This document shows positions 39,890 through 47,545 of a stretch of 64,000 nt of DNA, piece after piece. The stretch is from NCBI RefSeq assembly GCF_001954135.1, contig NZ_MBEQ01000015.1, positions 62,001 through 126,000 of the forward strand, in the 5' to 3' direction. A model generated the notes under the pieces. The model was not told where the DNA came from and did no database searches. It worked only from the letters and a program-made list of their open reading frames with translations. Position 1 is the first letter of the stretch; every line of letters starts with the position of its first letter. A program made the translations under genes and the position numbers. The DNA comes from Mycobacterium sp. GA-1841 (GTDB lineage Bacteria; Actinomycetota; Actinomycetes; Mycobacteriales; Mycobacteriaceae).

Positions 39890-40375
39890 TCAGACGGCGA
39901 TCTCGGCGGCCACCGCGCCGATGGCCCGGATCAGGTCGGCGGGGCCCAGCGCGATGTCCCAGCCCCGCTTTCCGGCGCTGCACAACACCGTGTCGAATTG
40001 CAGCGCCGAGGCGTCGACGACCGTGGGCAGCTGCTTGCGCTGCCCCAGCGGCGAGATCCCGCCCACCACGTAACCGGTGGAGCGTTGCGCCGCCACCGGG
40101 TCGGCCATCTCGGCCTTCGGTACTCCCAGCGCCGCGGCCGCCGCCTTGAGCGACAGTTTGGTCGGCACCGGTAGCACCGCCACGCCCAGTCCCGTGGGCA
40201 GGGCGATGATCAAAGTCTTGAACACCTGCTCGGCGACGAATCCGTCCGCGGCCAGTTCGGCGACCGCCTCGGCGCCGAAGGAGTCATTGCGTGGATCATG
40301 CCGGTACTGCACGACGCGATGGTCGATGCCCGCGGTGATCAGGGCGGCGATCGCCGGCGTAGCTGCGCGTGCCAT
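39890..40375 (-). CDS. YbaK/EbsC-type aminoacyl-tRNA deacylase (Cys-tRNA(Pro) deacylase)
   Basis: A 161-residue trans-editing protein that hydrolyses misacylated tRNA, in this family usually Cys-tRNA(Pro). It carries [21 protein letters not shown] with the catalytic Lys region, the [19 protein letters not shown] strand (GxxxPxG type) and the C-terminal [20 protein letters not shown] 40375 gives the standard start ([12 protein letters not shown]). In H37Rv the corresponding Rv3224A/Rv3224B appear to be fragments of this gene, so the intact copy here is informative. It is divergent from sigH. Confidence 0.9.
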   Translation of the reverse strand: MARAATPAIAALITAGIDHRVVQYRHDPRNDSFGAEAVAELAADGFVAEQVFKTLIIALPTGLGVAVLPVPTKLSLKAAAAALGVPKAEMADPVAAQRSTGYVVGGISPLGQRKQLPTVVDASALQFDTVLCSAGKRGWDIALGPADLIRAIGAVAAEIAV

Positions 40376-40399
40376 CGGGCCAGGGTAGCCGGGGACGAC

Positions 40400-40427
40400 G
40401 GGAACACAGCGGCCACTACGTGCTGTT
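40400..40427 (+). promoter_or_regulatory. Candidate SigH-type promoter of sigH
   Basis: GGAACA (40401-40406) and TGTT (40424-40427) are 17 nt apart, close to the mycobacterial SigH consensus GGAA(C/T)A ... cGTT. Autoregulation of sigH through such a promoter is established in M. tuberculosis. A start near 40435 would include both possible SigH start codons. Confidence 0.6.
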
Positions 40428-40455
40428 ATTGCTGTCGACACCTGCTCAGCGCTAC

Positions 40456-40478
40456 TTGTCGGTAGCACGCTCTAGGAT
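40456..40478 (+). promoter_or_regulatory. RecA-NDp/PafBC-type DNA-damage promoter motif before sigH
   Basis: TTGTCGGTA, 8 nt, TAGGAT. The published LexA-independent mycobacterial damage promoter is TTGTCRGTG-N8-TAnnnT. Only the last base of the first box differs, and the spacing is exact. It would start transcription near 40485, upstream of the ATG at 40588. Confidence 0.55.
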
Positions 40479-40587
40479 CATGAGGAGGATTCTGGTGCCA
40501 ACCGTATGCCTGGAACGGCCGGCGAATACCTGGTGGTATTCCGGACCCATTGGTGGCGCCGCAACAGAAGGGAAGGTGTTTCCCACG

Positions 40588-41235
40588 ATGACTGACGTCG
40601 AGCAGGCCGAGCCTGACGCGCCGCAGCCTCCCCCCGAGACCGATGCCGAACTGACCGCGCGCTTCGAGCGCGATGCCATCCCGCTGCTGGACCAGCTTTA
40701 CGGTGGCGCACTCCGCATGACCCGCAACCCCGCTGATGCCGAGGACCTGCTGCAGGAGACGATGGTCAAGGCCTATGCCGGGTTCCGGTCGTTCCGAGAG
40801 GGCACCAACCTCAAGGCGTGGCTGTACCGCATTCTGACCAACACTTACATCAACAGCTACCGCAAGAAGCAGCGGCAGCCGGCCGAATATCCCACCGACG
40901 AGATCACGGACTGGCAGCTGGCCGCCAACGCCGAACATTCGTCGACCGGGCTGCGTTCGGCCGAGGTCGAGGCACTCGAAGCGCTGCCGGATACCGAGAT
41001 CAAGGCGGCGCTGCAGGCGCTGCCCGAGGAGTTCCGGATGGCGGTGTATTACGCCGACGTCGAGGGCTTCCCCTACAAGGAGATCGCCGAGATCATGGAT
41101 ACTCCGATCGGGACGGTGATGTCCCGTCTGCACCGCGGGCGCAAGCAGTTGCGCGACCTGTTGGCCGACGTGGCCAGGGATCGTGGCTTCATCCGAGGTC
41201 AGCAACTTGGTGAGCCGGAGGAGGTCTCCTCATGA
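40588..41235 (+). CDS. sigH: ECF sigma factor SigH
   Basis: Sigma factor for thiol-oxidative and heat stress (thioredoxin, sigE, sigB and other genes in mycobacteria), held by RshA. The 215-residue protein has sigma region 2 ([60 protein letters not shown]) and region 4 ([42 protein letters not shown]). Length matches M. tuberculosis SigH (216). The frame is also open upstream with an ATG at 40480 that would add 36 residues; a longer, unstable SigR/SigH isoform is known in actinomycetes. Its stop overlaps rshA by 4 bp. Confidence 0.97.
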   Translation: MTDVEQAEPDAPQPPPETDAELTARFERDAIPLLDQLYGGALRMTRNPADAEDLLQETMVKAYAGFRSFREGTNLKAWLYRILTNTYINSYRKKQRQPAEYPTDEITDWQLAANAEHSSTGLRSAEVEALEALPDTEIKAALQALPEEFRMAVYYADVEGFPYKEIAEIMDTPIGTVMSRLHRGRKQLRDLLADVARDRGFIRGQQLGEPEEVSS

Positions 41236-41546
41236 GTGACAGCCGCGAGTCGAATCTCGACGACGAGCGCTGGACGCCGCCGATCGGGCCCGTCGATCCC
41301 GAGCATCCGGACTGCGCCGCGGTGATCGCCGAGGTATGGACTTTGCTCGACGGCGAGTGCACGGCCGAAAGCCGGGACAAGCTCAAGCACCACCTCGAAG
41401 AATGCCCGGCCTGCCTGCGTCACTACGGGGTCGAGGAGCGCGTCAAGAAGCTCATCGCGAACAAGTGCAGCGGTGAGAAGGCACCGGAGGGGCTGCGCGA
41501 GCGGCTCCGTATCCAGATCAGCCAGACCACGATCATTCGGGGCTGA
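41232..41546 (+). CDS. rshA: Zinc-associated anti-sigma factor RshA
   Basis: Redox-sensitive anti-sigma factor that binds SigH in the reduced state and lets go on oxidation. The 104-residue protein contains the ZAS motif H-x3-C-x2-C as [14 protein letters not shown], plus an upstream Cys in DGECTAES and one in NKCSGEK. Translational coupling to sigH (ATGA overlap) fits stoichiometric production. A GC-rich hairpin follows about 30 bp after the stop. Confidence 0.96.
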   Translation: MSDSRESNLDDERWTPPIGPVDPEHPDCAAVIAEVWTLLDGECTAESRDKLKHHLEECPACLRHYGVEERVKKLIANKCSGEKAPEGLRERLRIQISQTTIIRG

Positions 41547-41578
41547 CCAGGCGCTCAGCCCGCCTGGCCCGACGACAA

Positions 41579-41610
41579 ACCGCCCGATCTCCGAAGGGGA
41601 GTCGGGCGGT
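41579..41610. terminator. Hairpin between rshA and the convergent bL37 gene
   Basis: ACCGCCCGA (41579-41587) pairs with TCGGGCGGT (41602-41610), with an inner CTCC/GGAG extension. A TTT follows on the minus strand only, so it most likely ends the bL37 message. It may also slow transcription out of rshA. Confidence 0.65.
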
Positions 41611-41628
41611 CACAGTCTGCCGAAGCGG

Positions 41629-41721
41629 CTAGCGCACTGACTTCGAACCGGCGTTGGGACGCTTGCCGTGGTTCGCCTTCGAGTGCTTGCGGTCCCGCTT
41701 CTTGCGGCCACGCTTGGCCAT
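41629..41721 (-). CDS. Small 50S ribosomal protein bL37
   Basis: A 30-residue, strongly basic protein: MAKRGRKKRDRKHSKANHG followed by KRPNAGSKSVR. This matches bL37, a tiny actinobacterial 50S protein first seen in cryo-EM structures of M. smegmatis ribosomes, where I recall a length of about 24 residues. A strong GGAGGAAC lies 6 nt before the ATG on the minus strand. The stop TAG at 41629-41631 is preceded by six residues beyond the reported end. It is the only gene in its transcription unit and is easily missed because of its size. Confidence 0.93.
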   Translation of the reverse strand: MAKRGRKKRDRKHSKANHGKRPNAGSKSVR

Positions 41722-41853
41722 GATGTTCCTCCAGATGGTGTAAGAGCTTGCTCCCTAGTGTCTCATGGCCCGGGGGCAGCGTTGTCCACCCGGGGTTGTG
41801 GTTCGATATAGGCCGCAGAAGTAGTCGGGTTAGCAGCCGGAAGTGGGGTGAAG

Positions 41854-42069
41854 ATGGCCGAGGACGTTCGCGCAGAAATCGTGGCCAGTGTGCTCGAGGT
41901 CGTGGTTCACGAGGGCGATCAGATCGGCGCGGGGGACACCCTGGTGCTGCTCGAGTCGATGAAGATGGAGATTCCGGTGCTCGCCGAGGTGGCGGGCACG
42001 GTCACCAAGGTCAACGTCGCGGAGGGCGACGTGATCCAGGCCGGCGATCTCATCGCGGTGATCGACTGA
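41854..42069 (+). CDS. Biotinylated protein TB7.3
   Basis: A 71-residue stand-alone biotinyl-attachment domain, the orthologue of M. tuberculosis Rv3221c (TB7.3). The biotin acceptor is Lys37 in ESMKMEIPV. The fold-typical GTVTKVNVAEGDVIQAGDLIAVI closes the barrel. It lacks carboxylase domains, so it would serve as carrier for separate acyl-CoA carboxylase subunits or have another role; this is not settled. ATG 41854 (MAEDVRAEIV) was preferred to the GTG two codons earlier because the length then equals Rv3221c. Confidence 0.94.
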   Translation: MAEDVRAEIVASVLEVVVHEGDQIGAGDTLVLLESMKMEIPVLAEVAGTVTKVNVAEGDVIQAGDLIAVID

Positions 42070-42112
42070 CGTTCGGGACGCTGAGGTTCCTCGTGCCGGA
42101 GGACGTTGACTG

Positions 42113-43612
42113 ATGTCCACCCTCGGTGACCTTCTCGCCGAGCACACGGTGCTGCCCGGCAGCGCCGTGGACCACTTGCATGCGGTGGTCGGGGAGTGGC
42201 AACTGTTGGCCGACCTGTCTTTCGCCGATTACCTGATGTGGGTGCGCCGCGACGACGGTGTGCTGGTCTGCGTCGCGCAGGTGCGGCCCAACACCGCGCC
42301 CACCGTGCTGCTCGCCGATTCGGTCGGCACCTTGGCCGGCGCCGCCGATCTCCCCGTCGTCACCACGGCCTTCGAGTCAGGTGTGATCGGTCGGGGAAGC
42401 GGTGGGACCCAACGGCATTCGCCAGATCTGCCCGGTCTGAACGTGGAAGCGGTGCCGGTGCGGCACCGCGACCAGGTGGTCGCGGTGCTGACGCACCAGA
42501 CCGCACTGTCCGCGCGGCCGATGGCCAGCCCGCTCGAAGGTGCCTATCTGGACTGTGCCAGTGATCTGTTGCAGATGTTGTCCGAAGGCACTTTCCCCAA
42601 TGTCGGCGACCTGGCGATGTCACGTTCCAGCCCGCGCGCGGGCGATGGGTTCATCCGCCTCGACGAGGTGGGTGATGTGGTGTTCGCCAGTCCCAACGCG
42701 ATCTCGGCCTATCACCGCATGGGCCTGGCTTCTGAGCTCGACGGGCACAACCTTGTCACCGTCACCCGTCCGTTGATCTCAGACCCGTTCGAGGCCCAGG
42801 AATTGGCCAATCACGTGCGGGACTCGCTGGCCGGCGGCTCGAGCATGCGGATGGAGGTCGACGCGGGTGGTGCGGCGGTGTTGGTGCGGACGCTGCCGCT
42901 GGTCGTGCACGGCGCCGCGGCCGGCGCCGCGGTCCTGATCCGCGACGTCACCGAGGTCAAACGCCGTGACCGCGCCTTGCTGAGCAAGGACGCCACCATC
43001 CGCGAGATCCATCACCGGGTGAAGAACAACCTGCAGACCGTGGCGGCCCTGCTGCGGCTGCAGGCGCGCCGGACCAACAACGTGGAGGCCCGCGAGGCCT
43101 TGATCGAATCGGTCCGGCGGGTGTCCTCGATCGCGCTCGTGCACGACGCCTTGTCCATGTCGGTCGACGAGGAGGTCAACCTCGACGAGGTGATCGACCG
43201 GATCCTGCCGATCATGAACGACGTCGCCTCGGTGGACACTCCGATCCGGATCAACCGTGAGGGTGCTCTCGGTGTCCTCGATGCCGATCGGGCCACCGCT
43301 CTGGTCATGGTGATCACCGAACTGGTACAGAACGCCATCGAGCACGCCTTCGACGTCAAGACCCAGCAGGGCTGCGTGACGATCCGGGCGGAACGATCGG
43401 CCCGCTGGCTCGACGTCGTGGTGCACGATGACGGGTGCGGGCTGCCCGACGGCTTCAGTTTGGAGAAATCGGACCGGTTGGGTTTACAGATCGTGCGCAC
43501 CCTGGTTACCGCGGAACTGGACGGGTCGTTGGGCATGCACGATGTCGCCTCAGGGGGAACTGACGTGGTGTTGCGGGTGCCGATCGGCCGGCGCAGCCGT
43601 GGGGTGCAGTGA
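42113..43612 (+). CDS. pdtaS: Sensor histidine kinase PdtaS
   Basis: Cytosolic kinase that phosphorylates the RNA-binding antiterminator PdtaR (encoded elsewhere) and, in M. tuberculosis, senses copper and nitric oxide with PdtaR. The 499-residue protein has an N-terminal GAF-like domain (about 1-150) and a PAS domain (about 165-285). A HisKA_2 domain has phospho-His near 300-301 (IREIHHRVKNNLQTVAAL), and the HATPase domain has ELVQNAIEHAFD, DDGCGLPDGF and LGLQIV. There are no membrane segments. It begins 43 bp after TB7.3 on the same strand, as in H37Rv (Rv3220c next to Rv3221c). Confidence 0.95.
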   Translation: MSTLGDLLAEHTVLPGSAVDHLHAVVGEWQLLADLSFADYLMWVRRDDGVLVCVAQVRPNTAPTVLLADSVGTLAGAADLPVVTTAFESGVIGRGSGGTQRHSPDLPGLNVEAVPVRHRDQVVAVLTHQTALSARPMASPLEGAYLDCASDLLQMLSEGTFPNVGDLAMSRSSPRAGDGFIRLDEVGDVVFASPNAISAYHRMGLASELDGHNLVTVTRPLISDPFEAQELANHVRDSLAGGSSMRMEVDAGGAAVLVRTLPLVVHGAAAGAAVLIRDVTEVKRRDRALLSKDATIREIHHRVKNNLQTVAALLRLQARRTNNVEAREALIESVRRVSSIALVHDALSMSVDEEVNLDEVIDRILPIMNDVASVDTPIRINREGALGVLDADRATALVMVITELVQNAIEHAFDVKTQQGCVTIRAERSARWLDVVVHDDGCGLPDGFSLEKSDRLGLQIVRTLVTAELDGSLGMHDVASGGTDVVLRVPIGRRSRGVQ

Positions 43613-44215
43613 CGCCTCGGGTGTGTCGCACGGATGGGCTGTCGCGCCGCCCGACATGTGCCGTTGTGCCGACCATGTGACGTTCTGCCAAGTGACGTCC
43701 TGCCCAACCAATGTGATGTCCTGACCAACCGATGTGACGTCCTGCCCGCTTATCAGCGACTTGTCAGCGACAATCGCCGCTTCAGCCCCTTTGGCACCGT
43801 TGGTCACACTGCGGCTCAATACTTCTGTACCTCAGACCCCAATGGCCTCATCTGCCACAGATTTTGGGTTGCAGCTATGAGCGACAGAGTCGCTGATAGC
43901 CGGGCACTGGACGGATGAGGCACATGGGGCGAGAGAGGCAGGAGTGTCGAAACCGGCCGGTGACAATGAGATTTCAGAGACCAGAGTTTCTTGTGAGGCG
44001 ATAGTCGCTCGATTGTCGCTCGAAGGCGGGCACATCGGATACCCCGCCGAAACCTCTGGGAAGACGACAACCGATGAGATCCATGTTCAGCGGCGCCGGC
44101 CCCATTCACAGCACCCGCACAGTGGGACATCAGTACCACTGAAGGAATGGCGTGCGACGTAATGGGAAATGTGACGACAATTACGCAATTTGCTGTCGAT
44201 TAAAGCCACAAAAAT
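43613..44215. other. ~600-bp intergenic region with degenerate repeats, no supported gene
   Basis: This gap between the ends of pdtaS and whiB1 is visibly less G+C-rich than its neighbours. It contains four imperfect direct repeats (43675-43749), repeated GCGAC/GTCGC words (for example 43751-43775, 43881-43900, 44001-44024) and an A+T-rich end (44160-44215). Several 60-100-codon frames exist on both strands, none with a Shine-Dalgarno sequence or a recognisable family. It may be a decayed gene, a small RNA locus or a remnant of a mobile or repeated element. Confidence 0.5.
43675..43749. repeat. Four imperfect ~16-21-bp direct repeats
   Basis: Units start at 43675, 43691, 43711 and 43732 with the common core (A)TGTGACGTCCTGCCC. 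Units two and three carry an extra CCAACC tail. Unit three has GTGATGTCCTGACC. The regular spacing is unlike coding sequence. Confidence 0.75.
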
Positions 44216-44251
44216 AAGCTATGGCCCCGACTTTCGTCAGGGCCATAGCTT
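44216..44251 (-). terminator. Intrinsic terminator of whiB1
   Basis: A perfect 12-bp stem, AAGCTATGGCCC (44216-44227) and GGGCCATAGCTT (44240-44251), with a 12-nt loop. On the minus strand it is followed by TATTTTTG, a good T-tract. It lies 20 bp after the whiB1 stop. Confidence 0.93.
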
Positions 44252-44270
44252 TGCGTCGAGGTCTGGTGAA

Positions 44271-44525
44271 TCAGACTCCGGTGCGGGCCTTGGTGCGGGC
44301 GTTGCGGCGCTTGAGGGCGCGGCGCTCGTCCTCGCTCATTCCACCCCAGACGCCGGCGTCCTGGCCGGAGTCCAAGGCCCAGGTGAGGCACTCGGTGGTC
44401 ACCGGACAGCGGTTGCAGACCAGCTTGGCATCAGCGATCTGCGCGAGCGCCGGGCCACTGTTTCCCACGGGGAAGAACAGCTCCGGATCTTCGTCGCGAC
44501 AGACGGCCTTGTGGCGCCAATCCAT
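44271..44525 (-). CDS. whiB1: WhiB1, [4Fe-4S] nitric-oxide-responsive transcription regulator
   Basis: Essential WhiB-family protein that carries an NO-sensitive 4Fe-4S cluster and binds sigma factor SigA region 4. The 84-residue protein has cysteines 9, 37, 40 and 46 (AVCRDED, LVCNRCPVTTEC), the beta-turn GVWGGM and the basic C-terminus RRALKRRNARTKARTGV. Length equals M. tuberculosis WhiB1. GAGGAG nine bases before ATG 44525 supports that start. An in-frame ATG at 44549 (MSNEEFDL) would overlap this site and is less likely. A long upstream region carries a CRP-type site and a TTGACA box. Confidence 0.97.
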   Translation of the reverse strand: MDWRHKAVCRDEDPELFFPVGNSGPALAQIADAKLVCNRCPVTTECLTWALDSGQDAGVWGGMSEDERRALKRRNARTKARTGV

Positions 44526-44628
44526 AAGATCAAACTCCTCGTTAGACATGTATGTGTGCGCGGCGAAGCGCACCAGATTTTCTTCGGCTGTTAACGCGTG
44601 CACACGAATGTTTCTGCACTGTTGCATT

Positions 44629-44689
44629 GATGCTTTCACAGCCTGAACAGATGTCAATAGTGTTGAGTTAACACGTGGGCAACGTCACT
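44629..44689 (-). promoter_or_regulatory. whiB1 promoter with CRP (Cmr/Rv3676) site
   Basis: On the minus strand, AGTGACGTTGCCCACG (44674-44689) fits the mycobacterial CRP pattern GTG-N8-CAC. TTGACA (44652-44657) is a consensus -35, and AGCATC (44629-44634) is a weak -10 at 17 nt. The predicted start near 44622 puts the CRP site at about -59, the activating position reported for M. tuberculosis whiB1. An adjacent GTGTT-N5-AACAC (44660-44674) could be a second site. Confidence 0.65.
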
Positions 44690-44781
44690 GCCGGGGCCGG
44701 TTCCTGGACCCCTCACTCCTGTGTACTACACTCAGATTCAGCTGCGCCCTAATTCCACCATATGTGGTGTGTTTGCGCAGG

Positions 44782-45744
44782 TCAATCAATTTTAATCGGC
44801 GGTGCGACGACGCTCAAGGCCTCCGGGACCGACGTGAAGGTCATGATTTCACGCGGGCCGATGTAATCCCCGTCGATCTGGCAGGCGACAGGCGTGTCAC
44901 TCGTCACGGTGACCGATGACACGTCGTCGTCGCGGATCAGATGCTTGGCCGACAGGCGCGGATTACGGGCCACCATCTGCCGCACCAGGCGCAGATTCGC
45001 CCAGATGTTCATGCTCGTCGTGGCGAACACTCCCAGACCGCTGTCGAACGTGGTGTCGGGGTTGGTCCACACCGGGCGGCTGTTTGCGTAGGTCCACGGA
45101 CTGGAGTTCGACACGAATGCGAAGTGCACCCCGGTCACAGGATCGGCGCCCGGCAGCCGCACCGTCAGGGTCGGGTCCTTGCGCACGCTGGCCAGGAATT
45201 CCCGCACGGCAACCCGGATGTATCGCGAGGCGGTCACCTTGCGCCCTTTGGCGCGTTGAGCCTCCACGGCGGCCACCACGTCGCCGTCGACGCCCATGCC
45301 CGCGGTGAACACGCCCCAACGCTCGCCGCAGTCCATCAAGCCGATGCGGCGCCACGGCCGGCCCAACCGGTAGCCGCCGAGCAGGTCGACGAGTTGGTTG
45401 GTGGCCTCGATGGGGTCGGGACTGATACCCAGGGCCCGGGCGAAGACGTTGGCCGAACCGCCGGGCACCACGGCCACCGCGGGCGCCAGAGCGGCGTCAG
45501 GGCGGGTTCCGCAGTCGCCCAACACTCCGTTGACCACCTCGTTCACCGTGCCGTCGCCGCCATGCACGATCAGCACGTCCACGCCGTCACGCGCCGCGTC
45601 CCGGCCGATCTCGATGGCGTGGCCTCGGTGATTGGTGTGTTCGACGGTCAGCGTCACCCGGCTTTCCAACGCGTGGGCCAGCAGGTCACGACCGGCCGGG
45701 GTGGTCGAGGTGGCGTTCGGGTTGACGATCAGCACGGCACGCAC
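44782..45744 (-). CDS. Diacylglycerol/lipid kinase family protein (Rv3218-like)
   Basis: A 320-residue DAGK-catalytic-domain protein. It has an ATP-binding VLIVNPNATSTTPAGRDLL start, the conserved VHGGDGTVNEVVNGVL and PGGSANVFARALGI loops, and a beta-rich C-terminal domain with ACQIDGDYIGPREIMTF. The family phosphorylates diacylglycerol, sphingoid bases or similar lipids with ATP. Length fits H37Rv Rv3218. The GTG at 45744 was chosen because conserved sequence begins immediately; an upstream start at 45813 overlaps the end of the YchJ-like gene. The actual substrate is not determinable. Confidence 0.88.
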   Translation of the reverse strand: MRAVLIVNPNATSTTPAGRDLLAHALESRVTLTVEHTNHRGHAIEIGRDAARDGVDVLIVHGGDGTVNEVVNGVLGDCGTRPDAALAPAVAVVPGGSANVFARALGISPDPIEATNQLVDLLGGYRLGRPWRRIGLMDCGERWGVFTAGMGVDGDVVAAVEAQRAKGRKVTASRYIRVAVREFLASVRKDPTLTVRLPGADPVTGVHFAFVSNSSPWTYANSRPVWTNPDTTFDSGLGVFATTSMNIWANLRLVRQMVARNPRLSAKHLIRDDDVSSVTVTSDTPVACQIDGDYIGPREIMTFTSVPEALSVVAPPIKID

Positions 45745-45779
45745 GGGGCATGAGCCTAACCGGGCAAGGTGTACGGCCG

Positions 45780-46166
45780 TTATTCGCGAATGTCGCCGTC
45801 CAGATAGCGCCACCGCCCCCCGACGCGCTCGAACCGGCTGCGTTCGTGCAGGATATGCCGCTTTCCGTGGTGCACGTACTGGGCGCGGAACTCGACCACG
45901 CCGACGGTGTCATCTTCGCCTCCTGACTCCGTGTCGACGATCTGCAGCCGGCGCCAGGTGATGGTCTCGTCGAGGTCCAACCCGGTCGGACGGGTGTCGG
46001 GATGCCAGGACGTCAACAAATAAGCGGAGTCAGCGACGGCGAACGCGCTGAACCGGGACCGCATGAGCGCGACGGCCGTGGGGGCCGGGGTGCCGGCGTG
46101 CAGCGGGCCGCAACATTCGGCATAGGCCAGGCCGGTGCCGCACGGGCAGGGATTGTCGCTCGACAC
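45780..46166 (-). CDS. YchJ-family (UPF0225) SEC-C zinc-finger protein
   Basis: A 128-residue protein beginning with a SEC-C type zinc finger ([14 protein letters not shown]), followed by the UPF0225 core with [27 protein letters not shown] and the C-terminal [19 protein letters not shown]. Function is not established in this family. The GTG at 46166 puts the zinc finger right at the N-terminus, as in homologues. A longer in-frame start at 46298 would cover the aroQ leader. It is divergent from aroQ across a 64-bp gap. Confidence 0.88.
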   Translation of the reverse strand: MSSDNPCPCGTGLAYAECCGPLHAGTPAPTAVALMRSRFSAFAVADSAYLLTSWHPDTRPTGLDLDETITWRRLQIVDTESGGEDDTVGVVEFRAQYVHHGKRHILHERSRFERVGGRWRYLDGDIRE

Positions 46167-46230
46167 GCCGCCAGTGTCGCAGGCCGCGCGTGTTGCCTGC
46201 CCGGACCCCGGCGCCGGTACCGTACTGAAG

Positions 46231-46683
46231 GTGACCGACCGCCCTGTGAAGCCGCGATTACTGCTCGTCAACGGGCCGAACCTCAACCTGCTCGGCACCC
46301 GGCAACCCGAGATCTACGGGTCCACCACGCTGGCTCAGATCGAGCAGCAGGTGGCCGAGACCGCCGCCGGGTTCGGGTTCGAGGTCCGTGCGGTGCAGAG
46401 CAACCACGAGGGTGCGATGGTCGACGCCATCCACGCGGCCCGCGAGGATTGCGTCGGCATCATCATCAACCCCGCGGCCTACAGCCACACCTCGGTGGCG
46501 ATCCGTGACGCGCTCAGCGCCGTCGAACTGCCCGTGGTCGAGGTGCATCTGAGCAACATCCACACTCGCGAACCGTTCCGGCATCACTCGTACGTGTCGG
46601 CCGTCGCCCAGGTGGTGATCGCCGGAGCCGGCCCGGCCGGATACGAATACGCGGTGCGCTACCTCGCGGAGCGGCTGTCGTGA
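46231..46683 (+). CDS. aroQ: Type II 3-dehydroquinate dehydratase
   Basis: Dodecameric enzyme that dehydrates 3-dehydroquinate to 3-dehydroshikimate. The 150-residue protein shows all hallmarks: [20 protein letters not shown] with the catalytic Tyr and lid Arg, [27 protein letters not shown] with the Asn, and [18 protein letters not shown] with the catalytic His. The GTG at 46231 was selected; upstream codons lie in the divergent promoter area. In H37Rv the aroQ gene sits in the aroC-K-B cluster, so this copy may be additional and could serve quinate catabolism. Its stop overlaps the next start (GTGA). Confidence 0.94.
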   Translation: MTDRPVKPRLLLVNGPNLNLLGTRQPEIYGSTTLAQIEQQVAETAAGFGFEVRAVQSNHEGAMVDAIHAAREDCVGIIINPAAYSHTSVAIRDALSAVELPVVEVHLSNIHTREPFRHHSYVSAVAQVVIAGAGPAGYEYAVRYLAERLS

Positions 46684-47057
46684 TCCAACCGCCCGCCATC
46701 CGTTACGCCGGTTTTCTGACCGCTGCCGAGGGTCTGGCCGCGCTGATCATGGCCATCGTGCTGTTGGTGCGTGCGGTGGCCGGTGCTGATCAGCACATCG
46801 TCTCCGGATACGGCACCGCGATCTGGTTTCTGCTCATCGGTGGTGGTGTGCTGGCCGGCGGCTGGGCGCTGATCACGGCGCGACGCTGGGGCCGTGGCAT
46901 CGCGGTGCTGACCAATCTGCTGCTACTGCCGGTGGCCTGGTACGTGATCACCTCGCACCACGTGGTCTACGGCATCCTGGTCGGACTGCTCGCCCTGGTG
47001 ACGCTGGGGCTGCTGTTCAGCCCGTCGTCGGTCGATTGGATCACCCGGCGCAGTTAG
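46680..47057 (+). CDS. Small integral membrane protein (Rv3217c-like)
   Basis: A 125-residue protein with four predicted membrane spans (about residues 10-32, 45-67, 72-90, 95-113) and short loops, ending WITRRS. No catalytic or transport motif is visible. It matches H37Rv Rv3217c in position and character. Translation is coupled to aroQ by a 4-bp GTGA overlap. Its end overlaps that of the convergent acetyltransferase gene by 4 bp. Confidence 0.85.
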   Translation: MIQPPAIRYAGFLTAAEGLAALIMAIVLLVRAVAGADQHIVSGYGTAIWFLLIGGGVLAGGWALITARRWGRGIAVLTNLLLLPVAWYVITSHHVVYGILVGLLALVTLGLLFSPSSVDWITRRS

Positions 47058-47545
47058 GCACCGCGGGTCTCGTCGGCCAGCGCCGTCAGCTCAGCGCCCG
47101 AGACGCGGTAGGTGGTCCACTCGGTCTGCGGTTCGCCGCCGACGGCGTCGTACAGCGCGATCGCGTTGACGTTCCAGTTCAGCACCGCCCAGCTGAGCCG
47201 GCTGTAGCCGTGCTGGACGCACTCGGCGGCCAACGTGGACAACAGCTTTCGGGCCAGTCCTCGCCGGCGGAAGGCCGGACGCACATACAGATCCTCCAGG
47301 TACACCCCGGCGACCCCGTCCCACGTCGAGAAGTTCAGGAACCACACCGCCATCGCAGCGACCTGGCCGTCCACCTCCAAAAGGTGCGCATAGGCCACCG
47401 GTCGGTCTCCGAAAAGCGCCGTGTGCATCTGCTTTTCGGTCACGGTGCACTCGTCGGAGGCGCGCTCGAACTCGGCCAGTTCACGGATCATCGCGCAGAT
47501 CTCGACTTCGTCGCCCGGCCGCGCCCGCCGGATCAGCTCGCTCAT
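47054..47545 (-). CDS. GNAT-family N-acetyltransferase (Rv3216-like)
   Basis: A 163-residue acetyl-CoA-dependent acetyltransferase. It has IRRARPGDEVEICAMIRELAEFE at the start, YLEDLYVRPAFRRRGLARKLL (acetyl-CoA pyrophosphate loop RRRGLA) and SWAVLNWNVNAIALYDAVGG. The plan resembles diamine/spermidine acetyltransferases (SAT family), so a small amine is a reasonable guess for the acceptor. Its ATG overlaps the entC stop (4 bp), so it is coupled to the isochorismate synthase gene. Confidence 0.88.
   Translation of the reverse strand: MSELIRRARPGDEVEICAMIRELAEFERASDECTVTEKQMHTALFGDRPVAYAHLLEVDGQVAAMAVWFLNFSTWDGVAGVYLEDLYVRPAFRRRGLARKLLSTLAAECVQHGYSRLSWAVLNWNVNAIALYDAVGGEPQTEWTTYRVSGAELTALADETRGA

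Noticed and set aside
43751..43775. A further RecA-NDp-like box (TTGTCAGCG) in the pdtaS-whiB1 gap
   Set aside because: The -10 at the required 8-nt distance reads CGCTTC, which does not fit TAnnnT, and no gene starts downstream on that strand.
43816..44162. Frames on both strands in the pdtaS-whiB1 gap (for example a GTG start at 43944 on plus and frames at 43816-44139 on minus)
   Set aside because: Some stretches look protein-like, but both strands do so equally, there is no Shine-Dalgarno sequence, and I could not match a family. Kept as an unexplained region instead.
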